A stretch of 64,000 bases of DNA from Sinelater perroti (Eukaryota > Arthropoda > Insecta > Coleoptera > Elateridae). This document shows, piece after piece, positions 1-11,775 of this stretch. Numbering within the stretch: the stretch's first letter is position 1; each line of letters begins with the position of its first letter. The position numbers and the translations under genes are program-made. Location: NCBI GenBank assembly GCA_036346155.1, contig JARFIY010000046.1, positions 11,471,501-11,535,500 on the forward strand, in the 5' to 3' direction. The notes under the pieces were generated by a model. The model was not told the origin of the DNA, did not search any database, and worked only from the letters and a program-made list of their open reading frames with translations.

Positions 1-119
1 AAGGTCAAATGCGGTAAACTAAATAAATACTAGAAACAACGGAGTTGAAGACAATGAAAAAAAAACTTGACCACATAAAAGCGAGAAAATAAAACGAAGC
101 TGCGAAGTTCAAAAGGTCA

Positions 120-310
120 AAAAGTAGGCCAAAAGAAGATCAGAATAGAATAGCTATTACTAGGATGGAAGATACCAGGATAGTAGAGAAAGTTAGAGAC
201 CTGTTGCCTAAAGGAAAAGACCACCGGGTAGACCGAGAAAGAGATAAAAGGATGCGCTAAAATAAAACAAAATTTAAACTTATAAAGAAGTAGAAGAAGA
301 AGAAGCACTA
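120..310 (+). pseudogene. 3' end of a LINE (C-terminal tail plus GAA tail)
   Basis: The plus strand reads RMEDTRIVEKV and then, one frame over, GKRPPGRPRKR. This arginine-rich ending is the usual last part of many insect LINE reverse transcriptase proteins. It is followed at about 286-306 by a run of GAA triplets, which serves as the 3' tail in this kind of element. Only the extreme C terminus is present, with a frameshift and a stop. The clade cannot be decided from so little. Confidence 0.45.
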
Positions 311-779
311 TAAAACTATCAACGAATTTATAAGAGCTTTTACCATCACAACACAAACTTTTCTGAACTCTCCCAAACATTATAAATACATTTACAAAAA
401 CCCTTCGTTTCCAGTTGAAACAATAAGTTTATATAATTTACTGAAGTGCCGTAACTAGCAACTAGGCAGACTTGCTTCACCTCCAAGATATTTCAATGTT
501 AGTCGATCAAAGTTTTCCATATCTTTGTCTAATATAAAAAATATTTATCAGCATACATTATTAGGATTTATTTCAAATTTTTATGGTGTGCAAAACCAAT
601 TTTTAATTTAAATTATCACGTCCAATAGCAAACAGTGTAGGGGGGATGTGCTTTACAATTTTGGCTTTAGTGTACTACACAGTCAAATATTTGTATTGCT
701 AAAAACTTTAAGGGCTATCTGCGATCAAAAGCGATAAATGCGCCCATCACGTATGTACAGAGCTTTCATCGAGACGGAT

Positions 780-1020
780 GTAAAAAATGGAAAGGCAACT
801 TCCGAAAGCAAAGCAAGTCATGCATGTGACCTTGTAGCCACTGTATCTCGGGTTAAATGAGGTCTGAAATTTAATACCGAGGTATCTACTGACCATATAT
901 AAATGAAATCGTTCGAGTAGTTCCGGAGATATCGTGTCGACAGACACACAGACAGACAAGTAGGATCGTGATCGCATTAACTTTTGCCTACGTCTTACAG
1001 ACTTTCAAAAGTTAATAAAA
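780..1020 (-). repeat. Interspersed repeat with CAGACAGA-rich core
   Basis: On the plus strand a block ends with a CACAGACAGACA run, then CATTAACTTTT, and closes with AAAAGTTAATAAAA, so the last 50 bases can pair as a short hairpin. The same layout, with the same word order, occurs at 55504-55870, and a looser version at 11622-11775. The minus strand has a conceptual peptide containing LSVCVSVDTI that resembles LSVCVSGDTI at 55.8 kb, but I regard this as a by-product of the repeat and not a gene. Confidence 0.5.
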
Positions 1021-1373
1021 GAAACTATTGAATATAATTATAAACTGTGGAAACAAAACAGCTGGGATCATCGCTACCAAGGAGTGTCTGTTACTAGCAA
1101 AAAATCGTAAATTTTCAGAGCAACAGCGACGCAAAATTAGGCTACAAAACGTTTGAAAGTATTATCATGTAACTCCCAGTAAGAAAGAAAATTCTAGCTT
1201 TTAGCTCGAAAAAACTTTAGCGTCATTGAAGAATTGAAATAAGTTTCAAAGTTTTCTTGTGCAAGTACAAGGACCGGCAACACATATCATTTTTGAATTT
1301 AGCAGACGGCGCTCGAGTCGTAGATAATTGAACAATACAAGGCATGCCAATTTAATGTCTATTATGGGGTAGA

Positions 1374-1990
1374 GTGATTATCACCGTGCATTTGTATTGG
1401 AGACATTTTAAAAATTTCTATGATTCTATAATTGTGACGCAACGGCTATTTCGTAGGCATTTTGGAGTAGGTCCTTGCGGAAGAGCTCCAACCAAGAAAA
1501 CCATAATACTTTTCATTTATCCGACTTCATCAATAAATAAAATTTTTAATATTGAGTTACACAAAATCCAACATGAGCGACCTCTCCATAGTCAGCGTGG
1601 AACTGTTTGGTGTCCTGTTACGGAATTTGGCATTATAGGCCGTATTTTTTAAAGAACAGGACGCGCAGTGACTGCACATCTATCCGCTTTGTTATGATGT
1701 TACACAATTTTCTAAAGCTCAAACTTGAACAAGGAAATGCACCACTGTGGTTCCAACAAGATGGGGCTACCGCTGTCCCCATGCGATTTTTTTTCTATAG
1801 AGACGCCTGAAGGCTAAAGTCTTTCAACGCAGGCCGCGGAATATTGGGGAACTAAAGAATGCTATTCGCAGCAGTACCAGTGGAAATGACTCAGCAAGCA
1901 ATGCATATCTTTAAAGGTGAGGCTACAGGAGCAACATTTGGACGATATAATCTTCAAAACTGGTTGATGACCAAATATACGATGGTACAA
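1374..1990 (+). pseudogene. Mariner-like transposase relic (DUF4817/DDE type)
   Basis: The first piece contains VTQRLFRRHFGV, the N-terminal helix-turn-helix seen in a large family of insect mariner/Tc transposases. It is followed by HERPLHSQRGTVWCPVTEFG and then, in another frame, IWHYRPYF and LWFQQDGATA, which holds the second catalytic aspartate. The last third (about 1850-1990) keeps LKNAIRS-like residues but not the third catalytic site. The middle of the protein, including the first catalytic block, is deleted and at least two frames are used, so this copy is dead. No terminal repeats could be matched. Confidence 0.65.
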
Positions 1991-2375
1991 TAAAATTTAG
2001 CAGAATCGTGTTGTTCTTTTTACTGCTGTTTTGAGAAGAGAGATCATTCTGCTGGATCCCGTAGTATGTTATACAAAAGCAAGGAGATGTAATGTATAAA
2101 TAACGAATTAGTCAGACGCAACCATAAGCTACTAGTTAAAGTTTCTAGGAAAACGCAATTGAACTTCATAACAGTAAAATATCTCAATACTTCAAGGATC
2201 TCTGCATGTTTGTCAATTTGAAAAAAATTACACAATGAATAAAAACAGGTAGTACTTTCTATCCAGTACCCTCGGAGAACCTCCATAAAGTAGTAATACA
2301 ACATGATTAAGTAAAAACTATTAATTCAGAATTATCTACTGATAATGATTTCTACTCGTGCGTAAGGACTGTCGC

Positions 2376-2532
2376 TGTGGCAGATTTGTCGCGAACAATG
2401 TTCCTCTGTCTGGGAACCCACCGCGCGGGCGAATTTAAGTCTCGCTGGAAACTCATGTATGTGACTTTGTCGTATGTAAGTTGCATGTTAGTAGGTACAA
2501 TAAGCTGTTGAGGCTGCAGTGCCAGTAAATGT
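2376..2532 (+). repeat. SINE-like repeat, copy 1
   Basis: This stretch aligns over about 150 bases with the reverse complement of 53377-53552. Shared blocks include CGCGGGCGA, AGTCTCGCT, GCATGTTAG and GCAGTGCC, in the same order and nearly the same spacing. An A-rich stretch follows at about 2541. No target-site duplication is obvious here, so this copy is probably the older one. The copy on the minus strand at 53.4 kb defines the element better. Confidence 0.5.
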
Positions 2533-3689
2533 TCCTCAACGAAAAAATAACCGTGCTTAAATTACATGACATAGTTTTCCTATGCTAATAAAAAAATAAT
2601 TTACCTATCACATGTTATACACAAAAAAACCGTCAGATAGTACCATCAATATCAGAGTTTAGAACACCGTTAATTCTGTTATTATACTGCCCCCAGCGTA
2701 CTAAGTTTACAGCTAATCAACATTTGAGAGACTGTGCTAAGCATTTATTTAAAACACAATAGAAACTTTATCCGCTTTGCCACTAATTCCGTCCTCAATA
2801 CAAAAAGGAAAAATGCACCCCGGAGTTAAAAGCAAAGATCAGAAAGAAACACTAGGTACACCGGGATTGACAGATATTTCTACACTTTAATGACCAACAA
2901 ACGTACAAAGAAATGGTTGCGAAAGTCACGACTCACTCACTCATTCTCAGAAAGCAAATTCCTATACATCAATGTCAATTCTATCTGGAGACTTATCAAA
3001 ATATTATGTAACAAGCCTCTCATACATTCACAAGAAAAACGATGCTCTCTGTACCTCATGAAAAGCTTTCGCGAAACAATGCTCAAATGAATGCCTAGCC
3101 AAAATATTAATATAAAATTAATGAAGGATCGTAGCCAAGTAAGCGGAAAACCTAAGTTTACCCAACTAAAAATTTTAAGCACCGATTTTAGAATACTCAT
3201 AGAAATCCTTTATTGCGACCCACCCAGCTTTTATAACCTACGCTTTCCTGACTACGTTCAAAACAAAACATTAATATTCATTTGAAAAGCATCTCACGCT
3301 GGTATGTTATAAAAAAATTACGAATATATAGGCACAGAAGTAAACATAAAATAACATTATTGACAAAGCACCAATCAACTGATAAACAATGAAACTGTTT
3401 GGAAAACCTTTGTAGAACTTCTAGAAAATAACGAGTTGCTATAGCATACTTACGTTTAAATAACTAGCGCACTCCTACAAAACAACTGACCCACACCTGT
3501 TTTAGTTTTATATGAGAAAATGTAAAAAAGCATGGCACTATATTTTTAATTTATTTGCACAAATATGAGGGTCGAACAATTTTCTCCAATATTTTCTCCA
3601 AAAAAATAGACACTTTTTGGATTCTAGCTTATAGTATTAGATCCATTTTTATATCCTATGACTTTTCTGTTAAAAATGTTTTGCCTTTA
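2533..3689. other. No recognisable gene; one unrecognised broken reading frame
   Basis: Mostly AT-rich. The plus strand is open from 2890 to 3285 in one frame with a single TGA at 3088-3090 (about 130 codons). The peptide is basic and matches no family I recognise. It could be a decayed transposon gene or chance. Nothing else is supportable here. Confidence 0.2.
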
Positions 3690-4037
3690 ATGCTGTAAGC
3701 GTTGACAAACCTCAAGACGTTTGCGCTGATGCTCTGCTGTAAGCACTCTTGGAGCCCATTTTCCACAGACTTTAAGAAAGCCCAGCTTGTCGGGAATAAT
3801 TTAAAAGCCAATATCATTACTAAGCTGCAAAGAACGTACTCACTGTCGATGGTAACTCCCGGTTTGACAATATAATTTCTCGAGCTCGGAGAATCTCTCC
3901 GTCAGTGGTGGATGTTGACGGACGCCCTGCTCTTCGTGCTTTATACTTGTTCGATCACTCGTACAAGTCTTTATGTTGTAGATAACTGTTCTCGTGTTGC
4001 GTTGTAAAACTCCGATAACTGTCAGCCCCTGACACAT
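3690..4037 (-). pseudogene. Mariner (SETMAR-type) transposase fragment
   Basis: Read on the minus strand, the sequence gives TSIKHEEQGVRQHPPLTE, then after stops GKWAPRVLTAEHQRKRLEVC. These correspond to the linker after the second helix-turn-helix (normally GRPSTS) and to the start of the DDE domain (W-P-L-T-x-x-x-K-x-x-R) of mariner transposases. Only the middle of the protein is left, with frameshifts and stops. The catalytic residues lie outside the surviving part. Confidence 0.5.
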
Positions 4038-6249
4038 CTTTCGACCAGAGAAATTGGATCGCTGATCTTTGTTCCTCCCTAGTGCACTCTACTGGCGGAG
4101 CGGTCATATTTATACTGAAACATAAGCAAGAAAAGTGACTCTATCAAGCTCAAACTTCTGTAGCGTGACTACAATGAAGTCGACTTTAAGCATGCTTGTA
4201 CAAGAGGCAATCTGAGAAACCTAAAAAACATTATGGCAAAAGCGTGGAAAATGATTTGTTCTCTTAGCTATAAAAATGGTTTACCAAATTTTTTATTTTT
4301 AAAAAACATAAACTAAATACTAATTTTTCTATTAAGTAGGATAAGCTGCCTTTTGACTTTATTGTGTCCATTTGATACCTTGAAAATGAGTTCATGCATT
4401 TTTTAAAGTTGGTTTAGAAATAGTACCTTAAAACAAAGAAAAGATACTTTCCAATTTTGTCAGACTGCGATGTCTACTCTTGCTAGCAAATGAGAGAGGG
4501 GGGATTTTATTGGTTGGTTTCAAATTTGGTACATGAATACTATAGGGAGAAGAATGGTGGCTTTTGATTTTTTAATATTTCAACTCTTCACCAAAGATTC
4601 AGAAGAACCTAAAAGTAAGAAAATGTTAATTTTATAACCAATGACAGCAATAAAAGCTTGCTTGGCTGTTTAACTAATGAATTTTATACGGCAAAATTAT
4701 TGAATAGTAAATTAAACCCCGCTTATGCTAATTTAAAACTTTGATTGTACCGACTTACGATAACGCACCGTCGATACTGTGCATAAAAAAGATCCGTTCT
4801 AATTATACTAATAATTTGCATACTGATAAATTGCATTGGATCCACCAACAGAAAATCTAAGATGTAACCTAAAACTATAGTGAGCAAAAAATCGTTAAAC
4901 ACATAAAAACTATGCAACAGTTGTATAAGAAAATAAGATTTTAAATTATAGCTTTTGTGCCCTTGTATATTTTAGTTTATTTTAACGTCTAGTTTCTGTA
5001 GTGCATTTATTTGGCAATTTTATACAAATCATCTACTTTGGTTTTATGCATGTTGCTATTTTCATTACCCTTTTTTCTCTTCCAAGTTGGATAACAGGTA
5101 TTGCCAAATAATACTAAAACTAAACATAAACTGACAAAGGCAAATAGAATTTCTGAATCTATTAACAGATCCTGATTAACCCATATGGTGAATAAGCTAT
5201 AGCTTGGGCGCCAGGATTTAAGGGATAAAAAATTGTAAGTTGAATAAATGAAAAAGAGAGCTCAATCAGAGAAACTTTGAATAGATTACAACTATTAAAC
5301 TTTGTGATATGTTATTTTTGTTATAATACAAGTATTTTTAAAAGTTTATTATACATCAATGAACGATAAATGTACGATTTCAAAGAAATTATTTTATAAT
5401 CATCGATTACCATTTACGACATTTTAGCAGAACTCTTGAGTTCAAATGACCAAATTGAATATAAGGCGGAGCAGAGGGGCATTCGTGGCAGTCGAATAGA
5501 GGAAGTGATACAGAGAACAAGTGATGCAAATAAATTAATGTTGTCATAGTAACTGTAAACCGTTACGTTAATATTATTATAATTTATAATTATTGCACAG
5601 CGCAACTCTTGCGAATAAAGTTTGGTTTTAAACCGTCGCTCAATTCACATTTCATTTATTATAAAGGATAAACAAATATTATGTCATTCGATGACTTGGC
5701 ATTGTCGTACGTAAATGATGAACTTCGTGAGTTGGTAGTCTATAATAACATTCAACAAAGCAATGACTCCGACTTTAAAAAAATCTGAAAGACAGTATGC
5801 TACACAAAAAAGATTTTGTAGCAATTGGTTGTTTTATAAAAAGTTGAATGGAAAAACGCGTCAAGCGGAATTGGTTGCTTTATTCAAAATCAAGCGGACA
5901 AGTATTTTGTACGCTGTGCAAACTCTATGGAAGAACAACGTTCCTAGCAGCTAAGATGTTTGAGGGTTGAAAAAATTACCATACAATAAACGATCATGAC
6001 AACTCTAAACACAGAAATTGCATTTTAAAATTTATTAGAAAAGTCGAGTTTTACAAAAAGTGAATTATGAAATAGTAGAACAGTACAAGTAAAAAGCTTT
6101 TTTATTGGGAAAATGTTTTCTTAAGCTCTCCTTAGATTTCCAATGGCGGTAACGGGATATTAGGCTCCGTAAGAAATGGTAACGTTCTTGGCTGTGTAGA
6201 ACTGATTTCAAATCTGATTTCGATTCTTTCATGGCCGAACATGTAGCAA
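4038..6249. other. AT-rich intergenic DNA, no gene recognised
   Basis: No coding region is supported in these 2.2 kb. A 16-base word ATAGTGAGCAAAAAAT at 4877-4892 is identical to the start of the Tc1-like element at 24.25 kb, so it may be a solitary transposon end. A short open stretch at 5763-5954 (63 codons) matches nothing I know. The segment at 5580-5660 has an AATAAAG signal and could be the edge of an old retroelement, but I found no paired repeat. Confidence 0.3.
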
Positions 6250-6960
6250 AGAAGTGTTTTGTGGTACTTATCAAGTACAGCTGTCAATGAATTTATTATA
6301 CAATTAACAGACTAAGTTGAGACAAAGATTGTAAATGCTAAATATTATTGCATAATTGTAGACTCAACACCAGATGTGTTGCACACAGGCCAACTAGCAT
6401 AAAGGTGATGAGATGGCAAGTTCTACGATTTTGATCAATTTTGTAGCTTTTGATCTGTATAGGACAAAGCTACAACAGTACTAGCAACATTTTCAGGTGC
6501 TATAAAGGTCTTTAGGTTAGAATAAAAAAAGTAAATCCTCTGGCCAGATACATCCCTTGGGTGGGCCGCTTTTTACAAGTAGCTGACTCTGCAGTTGTGG
6601 GGAGTAGCAAGTACTCTGTGGAATTTTTTTCTGTAGAACAACAAATCTATAAATTTTTTATATTTAAAAACTTTGTCAGCAACCCGAGGTACTAGGAGGA
6701 TAGTGCTTGGACTAAGAACGCACGGTATGAAGCAACTGTGATATTGGGACAACTTAAGAATCTTGAAATGGCATTAATGGTATGTTTTTAGAATAATATT
6801 CTTGTAAAGTTTCGAGAAGTAAGTGAAAGGCTTTAAGAGGAAAGAACACAACAGACATTACTCTTTACAGTGCTTTATAATAAACACCCTTTGAAACTTA
6901 GACTAGAAAACAAAGGAGACATTATAAGAAGGAGAAAGCTAAAAGTGAAAACAAGGAGGA
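6250..6960 (+). pseudogene. hAT-family transposase relic (ZMYM1-like, DUF4371)
   Basis: The plus strand contains IVDSTPDVLHTGQLA, the conserved catalytic aspartate block of hAT transposases annotated as zinc finger MYM-type protein 1-like. It is followed by GQSYNSTSNIF, IKKVNPLARYIP and a degenerate form of the SxTRW region. The order fits the DUF4371 to hAT catalytic region of that family. Several stops and frame changes interrupt it, and the N-terminal zinc finger is not visible. Weak similarity may continue to about 7500. This is a dead copy. Confidence 0.5.
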
Positions 6961-7499
6961 AAATTATGAGTTTTCTAGGCTAAAGTTTTTCATGATAAAA
7001 ACATATGCTGCAGGTGATTTTCTAAAGCTTAACTTAGTATAAAAAGAATCTATACATAAATACATAAGGATTTCGAATTTCCATGGATCAGCTATTAGAA
7101 AAGTATGCTTCTGATTTATATAAAACATTTTGTCAAGAATGTGTATATTTAACATCTTTAAAAATTAATAGAAGTATTGAAAAAGAAGATAAAAATACCA
7201 AACCAATAATACAAAACCATAGACTCCTAACATTATTGCAGTCATGAGACGTAGAGTCCACTTTTCTTAATACTACCATCGTTCTTCTAACAACAATTCT
7301 AAGTAAGTTATTAACTGCGATGAAAGACGATTTTTTCAGCTTTTAAAAGAGCGAATATTGAAGATATAGAAATAAAAATGTATAAAAGTACAATTAAACT
7401 TTTATCAAAACCAACACCAACACGAATGTAACTCCCAATACAACGCAATTTGAGAGAATACCAAGTGACGAATGTCAAAAAGAAGCAAAACTACTAAAG

Positions 7500-7879
7500 A
7501 GTGAAAAAAGTAAAAAAACTATCATTACTATAATTTATTTCACGGAAATGAAATTTTAAAATATATCAATAGAAATCAACAAAACGCAATTAAATGTTTT
7601 GCATAAACAACTATGGTCCATTCAATACTGATATTAAGAATAACCAGGTGGGAACTTACGAACAAGGTCTCAGCCACCCAAACTGATATTATCAGGAAAA
7701 GCCACCGTGCAAGCTTAGCCAATGCTTTCTGATTTGAAAGTAATAGAGATGTAGATGAAGGTAACTTTAGGACAACATATTTACATGCAAACTAGATGAC
7801 ATTAATGGGCAGCGAACAATAACGAAGGCTGCAATTAATACTAACAACTGAGAAAATCTACCAAGTTTATATTATGATA
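7500..7879. other. AT-rich DNA, nothing recognised
   Basis: No coding or repeat signal is seen between the hAT relic and the GC-rich island that begins near 7880. Confidence 0.3.
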
Positions 7880-8420
7880 GATACATCCGCATTCTCACGA
7901 TCCAAGTACATCGCTGAGTGCGCCGCCGCGCGCAACTTATCCTAATCGGCTAGCCTTGCGCCTGGGCTTCCCGTAAAGCACGCCGCTCAGCTTGCTGAAG
8001 CCGCCCGGCTGCCATTATTATAATCGCAGCGCACAGCGCTAATTGTCAAAACCGCATGTAAATCAAAATTCCGGAGTCCTACAAAGCGGGGCCTTTCCCA
8101 CGGCAGACTAATGATCTTGTCTTTGCATTTCTGCCGCATGTTAGGCTTGGGAATGGGGCTCTGATTAATATACAGTAGGCTCCTAATTATTAAAAATAAT
8201 GCTATTGTGCGGAAAAATTCCCACAATGAAGTATAAATTACTGCACGGCGCGGACTTAATGTTTTTCCGCGGCGTGAGAAAAGTGCCCGTTGCATGTGGA
8301 AATCCACTTCCTTCACTTATCTTCCTGCTTTGCATTCTGCCAACAAATTATTGTGTTCAAATCTTCGCTAAGAATGCGAGATTATTAGGATTCCAGCTGG
8401 AGATGTTTACACTAATATAT
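7880..8420. promoter_or_regulatory. Candidate Notch-responsive enhancer (Su(H)-box cluster)
   Basis: This island is clearly richer in G, C and CpG than its surroundings and contains no credible coding frame. It holds four matches to the Su(H)/CSL core YGTGRGAA: CGTGAGAAT (minus, 7891-7899), CGTGGGAAA (minus, 8094-8102), TGTGGGAAT (minus, 8217-8225) and CGTGAGAAA (plus, 8273-8281). The second and fourth fit the full consensus YGTGRGAAM. Homeodomain-type TAAT words (GATTAATA, CCTAATTATT), octamer-like TTTGCAT and an E-box CAGCTG at about 8394 lie among them. The motif density suggests a cis-regulatory module. Its target gene is unknown, and that it works this way is inference. Confidence 0.35.
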
Positions 8421-8689
8421 TATCATCTTATCATTCCAACAAACTAACCTAAAAATCGTTGAAGTTATCTGAGAAATTTGAAATTATGAATTAGAAATAA
8501 CAGAGTTTAAAGCTTATATCATCCGCTTTAGTGATTTCTATTTATTCGATTATTTTTCTCTTTTTTCAGATCTTGGAGAGGAGGTCTGGGAGATTGATTA
8601 TGAAAAGAATTGCATTTTAAAAACAAACTTTCAATAATAACAACTCAATGAGTTTATCGTCGCCATTTTTATGTTAGAAATTCGCCTTC

Positions 8690-9515
8690 CATTTCCATAG
8701 TTAGACGCTTAGTAAAAAATTTACCAAAATCTGGAAGACCACGTTCAGTCAGAAGTGAAGCGAGTATTCAGCGAACGCAAGAGAGTGTTGAGGAGAACTC
8801 AGAAACACGAACTCGAAGACGTTCTCTTCAATTAAACATTACTCGGGGACCAGTTGCAGCGCATATTCCAGAAAGATTTAAGAATGTTCCCATTCAAAAC
8901 TCAACTCATTCAAAAATTAAAGCTGAGAGACCTCAAGCAACGCTTAAATTTTGCCGTACAGTTTCGAAGAAATATAGCCATTATTTGATAATGAGTCATA
9001 ACCCACATTTTAATTAAATGACTTTGTTATCAAATAAAACTGTCGAATATGGAGAAATACAATTCGCTCAAATGCACAGTATGGTGCGGTGTGACATCCC
9101 AAAGGATTATCTGGCCTTTTTTTGAAAACTATGAGAGGAATACCGTAAGGATACCGACATATAATTTTTGTGACCAGTAATAATGGAATTATATGGTTCC
9201 AACAAAATGGAGCCACTGCACACACCACTCGAGTTATTATGGAACTATTAAAGGAGATTTTTAACGAAGAGTTGATTTAGGGAATTCTACAATCAACTGA
9301 CCTTGGCCTGTCCAATCGTTGAATTTAAAAGTCCAAAATTATTTTGTCCATGGCTTCTTCAATGACAAGGTTTATGTTAATATGCCAGTAATAAACAACA
9401 ATATTTAAAGATAAGAAACACTACCTCTCGATATTCCAACCTAAGCCATGGAAAATGCTTTAAAGAGAGCAGAACTTTATGAGAGAGACATGGAGATCAT
9501 TTTCGCGATCTAGTA
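8690..9515 (+). pseudogene. Mariner-like transposase relic (DUF4817/DDE type)
   Basis: Frame by frame the plus strand gives KSGRPRSVRSEASIQR (linker after the helix-turn-helix), a degenerate MSHNPHFN in place of the usual SDEAHFH catalytic block, MHSMVRCDI, YGSNKMEPLHTP (a decayed WFQQDGATAHT) and an ending AMENALKRAELYE that matches the C terminus of this family. Four or more frame changes and stops are present. It belongs to the same superfamily branch as the relic at 1.4 kb but keeps the C-terminal half, so the two are separate insertions. Confidence 0.6.
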
Positions 9516-9616
9516 TTTTACAAGTAGCTTATAAGTTTCCATAAATAATTTTTAGTTTTAAATAAATGATGATATTAGAAATGTATATAATACAAATATT
9601 TTAAAACAGTTCTCTT

Positions 9617-9700
9617 TGCGTATATGTGTGCGTGTGTGTGCACGCGCATGTGCATGTGGGGGGGGGGCTCTGTGTGCGGGGGAAAGGAGGTGAGTGCATG
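9617..9700. repeat. TG/G-rich low-complexity tract
   Basis: Irregular TG repeats run into a stretch of nine G residues near 9657-9667. The tract lies between a mariner relic and the 3' end of the R1-type LINE. Confidence 0.6.
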
Positions 9701-9866
9701 TGTGTTTTACGTGGAAAGTGAAAAATCTTATCATGGTTTTCTGGTTCTAGAAGATACTCAGAAGGATCTGAACTCCGGAGTTATACCTGTTTCTCTGGCC
9801 AAACACCCCCGCAGGACTGCCGTCAGAGGATAAAGATCTCTTATTCGGGGGGTCAGTGGTTAGCTG

Positions 9867-11396
9867 GTTTTCAACGTTCTTCTTTTTCCATCTTTCTTAT
9901 TCTCAAAGTTTTTTCATCACGCGGCGAAGTTAGCCACCCCATCTCAAATAGTCCGGGTACTGAGCATGCATTTTCGCCACGATATTTTTCGAAGTAAACT
10001 GCGTGTCTACCAGACAGTGCAGCTTTTGCCTTTCGACTAAGAAACGGGAGCACTCAAAGCAGACGTGCTCCGCGTCTTTGTACACATTTGGACAATTTGG
10101 AAAATCCACCGTGTCGCCCAGGTGGAAACGCTTTTGATATGCTAGGAAACATATATGGTTAGTAAATAACTGGGTAAGATAGTAGTCAGCCTCCTCATAC
10201 TCTCTAGCCAACTTTTGGGTCTATCTACCATTGATGGAATGCCAATGATGTTGCCAGAGAGTCGTTGTATATTCCCTTTTCTCTTTTGTGGCCGCCATCC
10301 TCGGCGCTTTCGTTTTTTCGCGATCTAGAAGTTATCATCTCTTCTCTGCCAGTATCTCGATCAGCGGTGTCGATGCTACCACATATACCACGTTATAAAA
10401 GACAATGCGGAAAGTGACAGCCACCCTTAGTGCACTCTAGCGGTACTCTGATACCATTTCTTTCAGTGATGTTAAGAACATAGTTCTAAATCGGCGACAC
10501 ATAGAGCAGGATTGAGCACGCCACGCTAGCCAACAATCTTCTTCTGCTTTGCTTAGAGTCGCCGATATTGGGGATGATCCTAAACAATACAGTTTTGCCT
10601 CCTTTTCGGCGGTGGTCCTTAGATCCACGTCGAACTGAAATCGTGCATCGATAAATACTCCCAGGTAGCAAGGAAACGACCTCGAAAATGTTTTGTAGTC
10701 TCCCACACAGAATCTATAGATCTCGGTCTTTGTTTTGTGGTCAAGCCCGCTTATGACATCCACTTTTTGAGTGTAGAAACGGCTTTATAAGAGGTTTCCT
10801 CAATTACTTTCGCGACGATATCCACCGCTAGATCATCCGCAAAACCAACTATTGTTGCTTTTTGAGGCATTTGGAGCCTCAGTATTACGTCGTACATAAT
10901 GTTCTACAGCAGCGAGCTCCGCACTAAACTCTAAAGTATGCCTGCTGTGACCCGATAAGTTCTGTGGCCTTTCATCCGTGTTGTACATCAGGATTCTATT
11001 TCTGAAATAGTCTTTGACAGTCCTGCAGATGTAGCCAAAAACTTGTAGACGCTACAGAACGTCCAAAATACAGCTTCAACTTGCTGAATTAAAGGCGTTT
11101 TTTACTAGAGCATTACTATACCGCAATATTTTTTTGCACCACGGTACCACATCATTCGCTTGTAGATAATCTGCCCGAAGACTTTCCCTGCTGTGTCCAA
11201 AGGACATATTTGACGAAACGAAGTGGAGTCCTCGGGCGGCTTCTTCCGTTTCGGGATGAAAACAATGCTCTGCCTCTTCTAGTTTCAAGAAAGAGACATT
11301 TACCCAGGCACTCGTTATAGACTTCCAGAAAGAGATCGAGTCATGTCTGATTGCCAGCTTCAGTAGGACATTTGAGATCTCATCGGGTCCCGAAGC
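9867..11396 (-). pseudogene. R1-type non-LTR retrotransposon, RT and C-terminal part
   Basis: Reading down the minus strand from 11396, the segment shows the region before the RT fingers, then YLGVFIDARFQFD with the downstream block RRRLLASVACSILLYVSPI (thumb region of R1/LOA-type reverse transcriptases), and finally YYLTQLFTNHICF with CPNCPNVYKDAEHVCFEC. The last is the zinc-binding ending typical of R1-clade proteins. Endonuclease and most of the RT palm, including the catalytic YADD region, are degraded or missing. At least three frames are used. The 5' side stops abruptly at about 11396, where a TG-repeat element begins, as expected for 5' truncation. Confidence 0.6.
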
Positions 11397-11530
11397 CTTG
11401 CTATTTTTACTTTTCTTATCCTATAATAAGGAAAGTAATGTAATCGGCGGAAATTTGACCTACCCAGTTTTTCACATTTCTGGACGAAATATAGTCTCAG
11501 GACACCAAAAAGTTGGTTTTAGCTATTGGT

Positions 11531-11532
<2 letters not shown>

Positions 11533-11622
<90 letters not shown>
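11533..11622. repeat. (TG)n microsatellite
   Basis: An almost pure run of TG dinucleotides of about 90 bases, with one CA interruption at 11590-11591. It spuriously keeps frames open on both strands. Confidence 0.95.
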
Positions 11623-11623
<1 letters not shown>

Positions 11624-11775
11624 GTTGGTCGTCTGTCAGTAAACAGGATATCTCGAGAACCGTAAGAGCTAGAAACTTGAAATTTGGTAAGTTACTTGTA
11701 GGTAGGACGCAGTGCAAGCTTTGGTAAAAATCGGCCTAGCTGTTTGGGCCAAGGTCGCAAAATCGGTCGCAAAGC
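11622..11775 (+). repeat. Interspersed repeat following the TG tract
   Basis: After the TG run comes GTCTGTCAGTAAACAGGATA, then TCTCGAGAACCGTAAGAGC and CTTGAAATTTGGTAAGTTA. The order (CTGTCTG, GATATCTC, GAAC, gap, GAAATTT) parallels the reverse complement of 780-1020 and of the 55.5-55.9 kb repeat. The block ends with three evenly spaced GGTCGC words between about 11753 and 11780. Confidence 0.4.

Noticed and set aside
747..977. Cys/Ser-rich peptide with LSVCVS, also at 55567-55833
   Set aside because: The similarity between the two is due to the shared CAGACAGA repeat; no start context or conserved codon pattern.
5440..5960. Possible LTR and gag of a retrotransposon (AATAAAG followed by an ATG)
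   Set aside because: No second LTR, primer-binding site or protease/RT motif could be found.
7987..8316. Minus-strand frame of 109 codons
   Set aside because: No recognisable domain; it coincides with the GC-rich motif island, which is better explained as regulatory DNA.
11398..11727. Frames across the TG tract, with poly Cys-Val or Thr-His
   Set aside because: Pure microsatellite translation.
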